From UBA2137 sp963740205 (GTDB lineage Bacteria > Pseudomonadota > Alphaproteobacteria > Micavibrionales > Micavibrionaceae): a stretch of 64,000 nucleotides of DNA. The notes under the pieces are model-generated. The model did not search any database and was not told the origin of the DNA. It worked only from the letters and a program-made list of their open reading frames with translations. Positions 44,321-52,436 of the stretch are shown here, one piece after another (the first letter of the stretch is position 1; each line of letters begins with the position of its first letter). The stretch lies in assembly GCA_963740205.1 (NCBI GenBank), contig CAVUDD010000005.1, positions 1 to 64,000 of the forward strand. Reading direction: 5' to 3'. The translations under genes were made by a program, and so were the position numbers.

Positions 44321-45424
44321 TTACCCGTCCTCTAGTGATAAAATTACACCAGTGCCAAACAAGAAAGTAATAACTATGGGAGACCATGCTGCTACTGCGA
44401 TTCCTATTTGATGAGAAGCACCCAACGCCTGTAAAAAATTCGTCACAAAAAAGATGGCAAACCCAGCACTTACTCCGAGCACAATCAAACCAAAGGTAGC
44501 CTGTGTTCTGGGAGGACGCAGGCTTACACAAGCTGCAATCAAAACTAACGCTGCAAATAAAAATGGGCGCGCCCATAGACTTTGATAGTGAACTTTAAGG
44601 CTAGCGGGGTCGAAACCTGTGCTCTGTAAGGTATTGATATGTCGCGGTAAACTCCAAAAAGATAATGTGTCAGGATCAGAAAAGGAATCTTGAATCTTAT
44701 TAGCAGTCAGTGCCGTCTCCACTCTCATTTTAAGACCCTCTTGGGTAGGACTATTAGCACGGGATAAAGCGGCATTATCAAATTCCCATGAACCATCATC
44801 TAAAATAGCCTTCGGTGCATCAATTCTCCATTGGAAACTATCATCCATGTTGAAGAATAACGTCATAACCTCCTGAAGATGCCAGTTCGCTACATTCAAT
44901 CTCTTGGCATGCATTATCAAATAACCGTTTTCAGAAGGTTGCCTTAGCCATAAACCATTTTGTAGAAGCGATATCTGTGGCTCCCCTTTGCTAAGGTAAT
45001 TTGCCTCAAGTGTGTTGAACTTTTTAATAAGCACAGTCTTTACAGGATTAAGGAGCGTAGTCATCAAAAAACCAATGATAATTACTGCTGTCAAAATAGG
45101 GCCCGCAAACTGCCATATAGAATAACCAGAAGTTCTGAAAATTGTTGTCTCGTAACGTCTGTTAAACTGCCAAAACGTAAACATCGCACTAAACAAAATG
45201 ATAAACGGTGAAATTGTTTCCAGCAACTCTGGTAGCTTTAGTAAACTCATTTGTAAAATGCGCGTAAAAGGAACATCTTCAAATTTTGTGGCACGCCTGA
45301 GCAGTTCAATTACATCAAAAAATAATATGAGACCCAGCAGTATCAAACTCATAAATATAAAATTCGAAAGAAAGCGTAAAATCATATAACGCCAAAGTAA
45401 GGGAGAAATCTTTATATTCATCAT
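44321..45424 (-). CDS. lptG: LPS export permease LptG
   Basis: 367 residues from the ATG at 45424, which overlaps the lptF stop (ATGATGA); the frame extends further upstream only inside lptF. Three N-terminal helices, a periplasmic jellyroll domain (~135-270) and three C-terminal helices match YjgP/YjgQ. The phrase SPFIILFSAMFTFWQFNRRYETT is typical of the coupling region. With LptF and the LptB ATPase it extracts LPS from the inner membrane. LptB is not in this window. Confidence 0.93.
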   Translation of the reverse strand: MMNIKISPLLWRYMILRFLSNFIFMSLILLGLILFFDVIELLRRATKFEDVPFTRILQMSLLKLPELLETISPFIILFSAMFTFWQFNRRYETTIFRTSGYSIWQFAGPILTAVIIIGFLMTTLLNPVKTVLIKKFNTLEANYLSKGEPQISLLQNGLWLRQPSENGYLIMHAKRLNVANWHLQEVMTLFFNMDDSFQWRIDAPKAILDDGSWEFDNAALSRANSPTQEGLKMRVETALTANKIQDSFSDPDTLSFWSLPRHINTLQSTGFDPASLKVHYQSLWARPFLFAALVLIAACVSLRPPRTQATFGLIVLGVSAGFAIFFVTNFLQALGASHQIGIAVAAWSPIVITFLFGTGVILSLEDG

Positions 45425-46518
45425 CTGCTCCCCTTCTGCCCATAAGTCAGCAAGTATAGGCATATTAAAAAGGGTATAAGCAAAAGACCATAAGCTAGAT
45501 ATAAGGCATAGGGTGTTTTTACAGCTGCGTTCATGCTTGCAATGAACAGGGATTGTATTCCGATAACGGTAAGAGATGCATATACAATGGACATCAATTT
45601 GCCTTGACGTCTGTACGACCCTAAAAGCAAGAATGTTGCAGCAATAAGACAATATACAGGCGCGAATAATGGTCCAATAATACGCTTATGAGCCTCAATT
45701 TTAAACTCGCGTCTCTTTTCGACATCCATTGAGTTAGTGGGGTCAATCCGTATTAATTCAGGGAAGGTTCTCTCATCTGGCTCAAGCCACCTCTTTCCCA
45801 TTGGACCTTCACTCTCTGGCAGTTTGATAGTATATCGCTCAAATTTGAGACGCTGTAATTGCTTTGTATTTGGGTTGTAATCTTGGCGTGCGCCATCAAA
45901 TACTACGACTTCTTCACCCTCATCCGTAAGCGCAAGTACACCTCTTTGCGCGTAAACCGTTCTAACTGGTTTTGAAGGGTCACGTTCATCCTGAATAACA
46001 ATACCTTTAAATTCACCACTCCCCGTTTTTTCGCGGATATAAACAGTTAAATCATCGCTTATCGTATTAAAGACACCCTCCCTAAACAGTAAAGCTGAGA
46101 ACTGCGTTTTCACCATCTGTCTTACCACCTGCATCTTTGAAAGTGACATGGGCGCAAGCCATGTAGAAACAATCAAAAGAAAAACGGATATAACCAAAGA
46201 GGCGTAAAAGGCAGGTCTTATGATGCGCCAGAAAGAATGCCCTGTTGCCTGAAGGACAACCAGCTCACTATCTGTTGCAAGCTTGTTTATTGTGAACAAA
46301 ACAGACGTTGCCAGTCCAATGGGAATGATAATTTCAAGAAAACGAGGTAAACTTAAAAACGTTAGCAACCAAAATGAAGAGGTTGAAGCCCCAGACTCGA
46401 CTATCAATTCCAGAAACCGCAAAGACTGCGTTAGCATTGTTATTGCTATTAAAACCGCCGATACAAAAATCGTTGCAACGGTCAGTGTGCGATAAATATA
46501 GCGATTGTAAATCTTCAT
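45421..46518 (-). CDS. lptF: LPS export permease LptF
   Basis: 365 residues from the ATG at 46518 (start MKIYNRYIYRTL, typical of the family); the frame also runs 30 codons upstream. The YjgP/YjgQ layout is three helices, a periplasmic jellyroll (GVFNTISDDLTVYIREK, VVFDGARQDY) and three helices. It pairs with LptG through a 4-base stop-start overlap. It is transcribed divergently from pepA, the common arrangement in proteobacteria. Confidence 0.93.
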   Translation of the reverse strand: MKIYNRYIYRTLTVATIFVSAVLIAITMLTQSLRFLELIVESGASTSSFWLLTFLSLPRFLEIIIPIGLATSVLFTINKLATDSELVVLQATGHSFWRIIRPAFYASLVISVFLLIVSTWLAPMSLSKMQVVRQMVKTQFSALLFREGVFNTISDDLTVYIREKTGSGEFKGIVIQDERDPSKPVRTVYAQRGVLALTDEGEEVVVFDGARQDYNPNTKQLQRLKFERYTIKLPESEGPMGKRWLEPDERTFPELIRIDPTNSMDVEKRREFKIEAHKRIIGPLFAPVYCLIAATFLLLGSYRRQGKLMSIVYASLTVIGIQSLFIASMNAAVKTPYALYLAYGLLLIPFLICLYLLTYGQKGSR

Positions 46519-46626
46519 CGTGATGATACATTCTGTTTGATACACATTAAGGTGAACATATATAAGTGGTAAACCCAAGCCAAGATAAAAACCATCCAGA
46601 CGAAACAATAAAGGACTTCACAAAAA

Positions 46627-48168
46627 ATGACGAACTCTCACGCTCTAATAGATATAAAATTTTCAGATAAAAAAGCTGGTAAAGGTCGCACGTGTGTTTT
46701 GCCTGTTTTTAAGGACAATGAGCTCTCTCCATCTGCAAAATCAGTCGATAAAGAGGGTGGAAAATTCATAAGTGAGTATTTGAAGGATCAAACAAGTTTT
46801 AAGGGTAACAAAGGTCAAACTCTTTTGATTACTGGCACAAAGGGTGCGAATTTCAGAAACTACGTCCTTATTGGCATGGGCAAAAAGGACGAATTAACCG
46901 TATATGATGTTGAATGTGCTGGCGGACATACATGGAAGTTTCTTTCTTCTATTGCAGAACACGATATGACACTCGATCTAAACGATTGGGGTAAGGCCAG
47001 TGCAAAATTGGCAGATGATTCTGTAGCACCTGCTTTTGCGACGGGACTGCAACTGGGCGCTTACACGTTTAATGATTACAAATCCAAAAAAGAAGACAAA
47101 AAGGACGATAACAAAAAGAAAACTCTTACCGTTATTTTAGCAAAAGCAAAAAGCGCACAAAGCACTTACAAGGAAATGGAGCACTCAATACGCGGAACAT
47201 TTTTCGCACGCGACCTTGTCAATACTCCACCTAATGTTTTATATCCTGACGCCTATGCGAAAATCATCCAGAAACGCCTAAAACCTCTTGGTGTTAAGGT
47301 CACAATTCTAGACGAAAAGAAAATGGACAAACTTAAGATGGGCGCGCTTTTGGCTGTTGGTCAAGGCTCCGTTAATCCATCACGCATGGTTGTCCTTGAG
47401 TGGGACGGACGCACAGGCACAAAAAGTAAAAAGGATCGCCCCCTAGGCTTTGTTGGCAAGGGCGTAACATTCGATACTGGTGGTATTTCTCTTAAACCAG
47501 GCCCTGGTATGGATGAAATGAAAATGGACATGGGCGGCTCTGCTGCTGTTGTTGGCCTCATGGAAACACTCGCTCGCAGAAAGGCAAAATCCTATGTGGT
47601 GGGCGTTGTCGGTCTTGTTGAAAATATGCCTGATGGCAAATCCTATCGCCCAGGCGATATTGTGACTTCAATGTCGGGAAAAACAATCGAAATTCTTAAT
47701 ACTGATGCAGAGGGTCGTTTGGTTCTTGCAGATGCATTGACCTATATTCAAAAAGAATATGATCCCGAATTTATCGTTGATCTTGCAACACTCACAGGTG
47801 CAATGATGGTTGCCCTTGGTTATGAATATAGCGGATCGTTTGTGAATAATGATTCACTATGGGAGAAAATGGAAAAAGCCAGCAAAACTTCAGCCGAAAA
47901 ATTATGGCGTATGCCACTGGATGAAGTCTGGAGCAAAGAGATGGAATCTTCCATTGCAGACCTGAAAAACTTAGGTAGTGGACGTTGGGCAGGAGCCTGC
48001 ACGGCTGCTGGATTTTTGTCTGCCTTTATAGACGAGGGCAGGGTTTGGGCGCACATGGATATTGCTGGTACAGCCTATATTGCCTCACCTCGTCCCACCA
48101 ATCCAAAGGGCGGAACGGGCTTTGGCGTAAGAGTTCTGAATGATGTTGTAAAACATAATTACGGATAG
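46627..48168 (+). CDS. pepA: leucyl aminopeptidase (M17)
   Basis: 513 residues. The dinuclear metal site and active site are intact: GKGVTFDTGGISLKP (~278-292), DMGGSAAV, and the signature NTDAEGRLVLADAL (~358-371). The N-terminal domain has a Lys/Asp-rich loop (~155-168, KSKKEDKKDDNKKK) absent from typical PepA. It releases N-terminal residues from peptides in the cytosol; E. coli PepA also binds DNA in site-specific recombination and carbamoyl-phosphate control. It is followed by holC after 41 bases, as in many proteobacteria. Confidence 0.95.
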   Translation: MTNSHALIDIKFSDKKAGKGRTCVLPVFKDNELSPSAKSVDKEGGKFISEYLKDQTSFKGNKGQTLLITGTKGANFRNYVLIGMGKKDELTVYDVECAGGHTWKFLSSIAEHDMTLDLNDWGKASAKLADDSVAPAFATGLQLGAYTFNDYKSKKEDKKDDNKKKTLTVILAKAKSAQSTYKEMEHSIRGTFFARDLVNTPPNVLYPDAYAKIIQKRLKPLGVKVTILDEKKMDKLKMGALLAVGQGSVNPSRMVVLEWDGRTGTKSKKDRPLGFVGKGVTFDTGGISLKPGPGMDEMKMDMGGSAAVVGLMETLARRKAKSYVVGVVGLVENMPDGKSYRPGDIVTSMSGKTIEILNTDAEGRLVLADALTYIQKEYDPEFIVDLATLTGAMMVALGYEYSGSFVNNDSLWEKMEKASKTSAEKLWRMPLDEVWSKEMESSIADLKNLGSGRWAGACTAAGFLSAFIDEGRVWAHMDIAGTAYIASPRPTNPKGGTGFGVRVLNDVVKHNYG

Positions 48169-48209
48169 AGAATAAATATATAACGATACGCTTTGTATTT
48201 AATTTAAAA

Positions 48210-48662
48210 ATGACAGAAATCAGATTTTATCATCTAACTAAAAAATCACTTGAGCAGACCTTGCCAGACCTCCTTGGCAAAGCGCTTGAAAATGATAAAC
48301 GTATCGTTGTGAAACTACCTGCTGAGGATTTAGTCAAACCGATGAGCGATCATCTTTGGGTGTGTCGTCGTAACGGCTTTTTTCCGCATGGAATAAAAGG
48401 TGATGGTGACGAGGAAATGCATCCTATCTGGGTAACGTCGGCAGATAATGACAATCCAAATAAAGCAGATACACTTATTCTTACCAACGGTGCCAAGGAA
48501 AAATCTCTAAAAGATTTCAGTTTAGTTTGTGAAATGTTCGATGGTAACGACACCTCACAAGTTACTAGCGCGCGAGAGCGTTGGAAAGAATATAAGGATG
48601 AAGGTCACATCCTCACCTATTTCCAGCAAAACGATAAGGGTGGCTGGGAAAAGAAAGCGTAA
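48210..48662 (+). CDS. holC: DNA polymerase III chi subunit
   Basis: 150 residues matching the HolC pattern: EIRFYHLTKKSLEQTLPDLLGKAL at the start, then the SDHLW segment and ILTNGAKE. Chi links the clamp loader to single-strand binding protein at the replication fork. Placement directly after pepA is a widely conserved proteobacterial pair. It ends 22 bases from the convergent yaaA stop. Confidence 0.92.
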   Translation: MTEIRFYHLTKKSLEQTLPDLLGKALENDKRIVVKLPAEDLVKPMSDHLWVCRRNGFFPHGIKGDGDEEMHPIWVTSADNDNPNKADTLILTNGAKEKSLKDFSLVCEMFDGNDTSQVTSARERWKEYKDEGHILTYFQQNDKGGWEKKA

Positions 48663-48684
48663 CGCGAAGAGCCCACAAACCCAC

Positions 48685-49458
48685 CTAAGGCTGTTTTCTT
48701 GAGAAAACCAGTTCTTTATCCGAGGATTTTGCTTTTACGAATTTATAGCCTTCCGCGTTAAAATCTGGCAAATCATTTGCACTCTCGACCTTATTCTCAA
48801 CCATCCATTTAGTCATTGCCCCACGCGCACGTTTCGCGAATAACCCTATGACGCGCGCCTTGCCGTCCTTTTCTTCAAGAAATTTGATGTCTATGACTGG
48901 CGCATCCAGCTTTTTGGCGTTCACGACCTTGTAATATTCGGCAGAGGCTAAATTGATAATCTTCTTATCCTTTTGTCCCTTTAGATCCGCGTTCAATACC
49001 TCGGTTACCTCATCCCCCCAATATTCATAAAGCGTACCCCCTCGGTCTGTTTTGACCTTTTTTCCCATTTCCAAACGATAAGGTTGGATAAGATCAAAAG
49101 GTCTTAAAACACCGTAAAGTCCCGAAAGCGTCCTCACCGTTTTTTGTGCAAAAGCAAGTTGCGAGGCATTAAAATCATCGGGTTGCATGGCGCGGTAAAC
49201 ATCCCCCGTAAAGGCAAACAAGGCAGGCTTTGCAGAATTGCTTTTGCCACTCACCTGAAATGTTTTAAATCTTTCAACATTAAGCTCGGCAAGCTTGTCA
49301 CTGATACCCATCATTTTTTTAAGATCATCAGCCGTTTTGCCCTTCATTACCTTGGCAATTTCTGTAGTGTGCGCCTGAAGTTGCGGTGTTGTGGTCGCAA
49401 TTTCGCGCTCTAATGGGTCAAAATTCAAATCTTTGGAAGGGGATAATAATATAAGCAT
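48685..49458 (-). CDS. yaaA: YaaA (DUF328) peroxide stress protein
   Basis: 257 residues from the ATG at 49458, giving the family start MLILLSPSKDLNF; an upstream in-frame ATG adds 29 unrelated residues. The family motifs FTGDVYRAMQPDDF, RTLSGLYGVLRPFDLIQPYRLEMG and INLASAEYYKVV are all present. In E. coli YaaA lowers free intracellular iron during peroxide stress and is OxyR-controlled. No OxyR-like site was recognised upstream. Confidence 0.93.
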   Translation of the reverse strand: MLILLSPSKDLNFDPLEREIATTTPQLQAHTTEIAKVMKGKTADDLKKMMGISDKLAELNVERFKTFQVSGKSNSAKPALFAFTGDVYRAMQPDDFNASQLAFAQKTVRTLSGLYGVLRPFDLIQPYRLEMGKKVKTDRGGTLYEYWGDEVTEVLNADLKGQKDKKIINLASAEYYKVVNAKKLDAPVIDIKFLEEKDGKARVIGLFAKRARGAMTKWMVENKVESANDLPDFNAEGYKFVKAKSSDKELVFSRKQP

Positions 49459-49643
49459 GTCGCAAAGTTTATGTATGTCGCCACCATGAGACAAGTTAAA
49501 AATCACGTACCTACATTGAAGAATAAACTTTTCCTCAACACGCATATTAATTTCATAAAGTTGCTTGACCTTGAAATATTATTTGTGCTCAATATTCATA
49601 ATAAAAAATTACATAATATAAACAATAACTGAGTGAGGATGAT

Positions 49644-50183
49644 ATGACGCAGGGAGCGCTATCGCATAATTTTTATTCCGTATCCATCGGAATAATGGTC
49701 GCCGCGCCGACAAGTTTTAACCCAAAAGATGATCTTATTCCGACATCGATCATTAATATTAACGAAGTGTCTCTACCACGTGAACTTGATACGATAGAGG
49801 AAGGCACTCTTGAAAATTTACGCAAAGCTTGGTTAGACTCGCTTGATAGGCCCGAAGTGTCTCTCACCGAGAAATCACATGCACCCGAGGATATCATTAC
49901 CTGTGTTTTGTCAAAAATGGCTAAAACAGCTAATAAAGATGTATTAAGGCAAATCCTTTCAACCATCGCAGTTCCTATCCCCGCGGACTACACAATCGCC
50001 ATCCCTATGATGGATAAAGAGGACAGAAAATTCCTGATTTCAAGCCTTGTGCCATTTCAAAATACACAGGCAAGCCTTTTAAGGCTTGAGGACGAGCTTG
50101 AACTTCCCATGCGTGTTGTAAGAATTGCATCCGAGGTGACACAGCATTTTGATCCCGATGTTATTAGTTTTACGCGCCACTAG
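49644..50183 (+). CDS. hypothetical protein near the dotML cluster
   Basis: 179 residues, no membrane helix beyond a mildly hydrophobic stretch near 12-22. I recognise no domain. Visible features are an acidic middle (DTIEEGTLENLRKAWLDSLDR), a Lys/Asp-rich centre and a C-terminal helix-rich part (LLRLEDELELPMRVVRIASEV). The ribosome site AGTGAGGA stands just before the ATG, so translation should be efficient. It is monocistronic in appearance, lying between leftward yaaA and tRNA-Thr. Proximity to the type IVB genes 320 bases downstream is suggestive only. Confidence 0.6.
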   Translation: MTQGALSHNFYSVSIGIMVAAPTSFNPKDDLIPTSIININEVSLPRELDTIEEGTLENLRKAWLDSLDRPEVSLTEKSHAPEDIITCVLSKMAKTANKDVLRQILSTIAVPIPADYTIAIPMMDKEDRKFLISSLVPFQNTQASLLRLEDELELPMRVVRIASEVTQHFDPDVISFTRH

Positions 50184-50231
50184 GTATCGTGGTGGCAATT
50201 AAGGATATCAAGAAATTATATGGGGGATAAA

Positions 50232-50307
<76 letters not shown>

Positions 50308-50505
50308 GTACACCATTCAAGTGTAATAGACACGCTTTCTAGCAGACTTCTTTGCTCATGAAAAGATTTCAATCCGATTTTTTGCATTTTTTTTTACTTT
50401 TTTGTTATCCTCTTTTTGTGTGTTACATGCTTTGTGTGTATCATAGAAATTATCAGAGATTTTCTCTTACATAAAAGAACAGATATTAGGGATTAAAGAC
50501 AGACC

Positions 50506-51711
50506 ATGAGTGGTGACATCAAAGGTAGTGATAATGCCGCCGGCTGGTTTATTCTTGCCGTTATCTTTTTTATTATAATTTCATTAGTTTGGTATTTCTT
50601 TCAATACGACGTGCGCTCCGTCGTGCGCTATTTACGCTTTGGTGAAATGTGGCTTGTGTCCTGGTTTGTTGGTGACAACTACAGTGTGCCTTGGGGCGAA
50701 GGACGACTTTTACATTCGCAGTGGGTTGAGGTCGCGCCCGAATTGCAAAAGGGTGATATTTCAAAAGATGTATCAAACCAACTTGCAACCGTTGCGCTGT
50801 ACCCTGTCAGATGGATCATTGCTGGTTTATTGGTTCTAATGGGGCTATGGGCTTTGTTTAAAGGTCCTCGCGCGCACTTCAGACGCACGCACTCTATGGA
50901 TACACTTATTGATTTCCAATCGAAAATGTTTCCTTACATCCAGCCATTTGCAAAGTTCAACCCATCCAACCAGCCACCTCGCCCGCCTGGATCGCCCGTT
51001 CCCGCGGAACTTCCTTTGTTTTCAGAAGCATTAGGACCAGAAGAATGGTTAGCGTTTAATGGAATTCCTGTGCCAGATGGCGAGGTTGATAAATCGGCAG
51101 CATCGCGAGCGTTTGCGAAACAGCTTGGAAGACCCTGGCGCGGATATGCCCACCTTCCAGAACATAAGCAGGTTTTGCTTGCTGCATTTTGTTTGAAAGC
51201 CGCCAGAAAACGTTCAGACTCCGATGATTTGTTAGGTAGCCTTGCAGAGTGCTGGAGCGACAAAAAAGGTCTTGTGATAAATCGTAAAACTTTATCAAAG
51301 GCTCGTAAAACCCTTAAAAATCGGGAATTGAGTGGTAAGACACTAGCTTTATGCAACCAGCATGCCTATGAAACTACTGCTTTAATGCGTGGTTTGTTGC
51401 ACGCTCGCGAAGAAGGTGGCGTTTTAGCGCCATCACAATTTGTCTGGCTACGCGCACATGATCGAAGTCTTTGGTACCCATTGAATAATCTGGGTCGGCA
51501 GACTTTTCACATGGAGTCATTAGGCGCAACATCACACTATCGTCACGAAAAACTGACTCAACGACCTATCCTGCGTCCGCGTATCGATGATGCTGTAGAA
51601 TCTATCACAAAATACATGAATTCCGACAGAGCCAGACCTATTCCTGCTCTGGACTATTCAAACTCGAAAGTGAAACGTGGTATTAAAAAACTCAAGATAA
51701 TGGGAAAATAA
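50506..51711 (+). CDS. dotM: DotM/IcmP-like type IVB secretion coupling-complex protein
   Basis: 401 residues. Two N-terminal membrane helices (~14-33 and 104-122) flank a periplasmic loop. The large cytosolic domain has the DotM/TrbA-type segments FAKQLGRPW, HKQVLLAAFC, KKGLVINRKTL, HAYETTALMRGLLHAREEGGVLAPSQFVWLRAHDRSLWYPLNNLGRQTF and AHYRHE-like ATSHYRHE. In Legionella DotM joins DotL to recruit effectors to the Dot/Icm channel; IncI plasmids carry the relative TrbA. It starts an apparent three-gene unit and is followed by the unknown gene after 12 bases. Confidence 0.85.
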   Translation: MSGDIKGSDNAAGWFILAVIFFIIISLVWYFFQYDVRSVVRYLRFGEMWLVSWFVGDNYSVPWGEGRLLHSQWVEVAPELQKGDISKDVSNQLATVALYPVRWIIAGLLVLMGLWALFKGPRAHFRRTHSMDTLIDFQSKMFPYIQPFAKFNPSNQPPRPPGSPVPAELPLFSEALGPEEWLAFNGIPVPDGEVDKSAASRAFAKQLGRPWRGYAHLPEHKQVLLAAFCLKAARKRSDSDDLLGSLAECWSDKKGLVINRKTLSKARKTLKNRELSGKTLALCNQHAYETTALMRGLLHAREEGGVLAPSQFVWLRAHDRSLWYPLNNLGRQTFHMESLGATSHYRHEKLTQRPILRPRIDDAVESITKYMNSDRARPIPALDYSNSKVKRGIKKLKIMGK

Positions 51712-51723
51712 CGGACAAATTTT

Positions 51724-52293
51724 ATGAAAATACTTATGCCCAACACTTTAAAGCCCTCTGCAAAGGTTATAGATGGAACATTGATTTTGTCTCTTCCAGA
51801 TGCAAAGACCCCTGTTGTTTGGAAAATGGATTTTGGAACAACAAAAAGCTCTGCAATTGAAGTTCGCGAAGGTAAAAATGACAACCATGATTTGGTTCTC
51901 AAAACTCCAAAGGCTGACGCCTATACTATTGCAAGTTACGATAAAATGTCATTGGCGACCCGCGCCCTTATGACAGTTACAAACGCAATGAATAACGCGC
52001 AAGGACATATTAACCCCTATAAGGGAAACAATTTACCAGTGCCTCTTTATACTCAACCTTATAAATCGAGACCTTCAGGTAATATTATCCTAAGGCTTTT
52101 AAAGTGGTTTTTTCTAACAATAGCGGTTATTGCACTTCTTTTCGTTGCCAGCATTGCTGTTCCACTCTTTTTTGGCGGATCATCCAATACTCCACAAATG
52201 ACACAAACAACGCAGCCACAAAGTGATACATCAGGGGCAAAGGCTTCTGTTGGAGAACCTGTTTCGGCAGATGACTTTTTAATGGGTCGATAA
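51724..52293 (+). CDS. unknown single-pass membrane protein between dotM and dotL
   Basis: 189 residues. A soluble N-terminal half (~1-115; KILMPNTLKPSAKVIDGTLIL, then KNDNHDLVLKTPKADAYTIASYDKMSL) precedes one membrane helix (~126-150) and a short Gln/Ser/Thr-rich tail ending SADDFLMGR. The helix suggests N-in topology with a small outside tail, or the reverse. I recognise no family; it is not the thioredoxin-like TrbB that sits between trbA and trbC on IncI plasmids. The tight spacing (12 and 30 bases) to dotM and dotL implies a shared job in the coupling complex. Confidence 0.7.
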   Translation: MKILMPNTLKPSAKVIDGTLILSLPDAKTPVVWKMDFGTTKSSAIEVREGKNDNHDLVLKTPKADAYTIASYDKMSLATRALMTVTNAMNNAQGHINPYKGNNLPVPLYTQPYKSRPSGNIILRLLKWFFLTIAVIALLFVASIAVPLFFGGSSNTPQMTQTTQPQSDTSGAKASVGEPVSADDFLMGR

Positions 52294-52322
52294 AAACAGG
52301 ACATCAGGGAATAAACTAGACA

Positions 52323-52436
52323 ATGGCACTCGACCAGAGAAAATATGAAACCAAGCATACCGATATCCTTAGGGATAATCGGTCATTCTGAACTCGTACC
52401 GCAGATAGTCTGACAAACACAACAACGTCACTTGCA
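52323..52436 (+). other. dotL 5' extension interrupted by an in-frame TGA
   Basis: From an ATG at 52323 (30 bases after the previous stop) the dotL frame reads MALDQRKYETKHTDILRDNR, then SF, a TGA at 52389-52391, then TRTADSLTN and on into dotL without another stop. The residues on both sides resemble the start of Legionella DotL (as I recall, LLLRDTRTFTQRLADFF before the first helix), so the homology runs straight through the stop. Either the N-terminus is lost or replaced by a downstream start, or TGA is read through, or the base is an error. Confidence 0.75.

Noticed and set aside
52389..52391. TGA read as tryptophan throughout the genome
   Set aside because: TGA ends several clear genes here (for example DUF983 and the CoxF-like gene), and Trp is coded by TGG, so the standard code applies.
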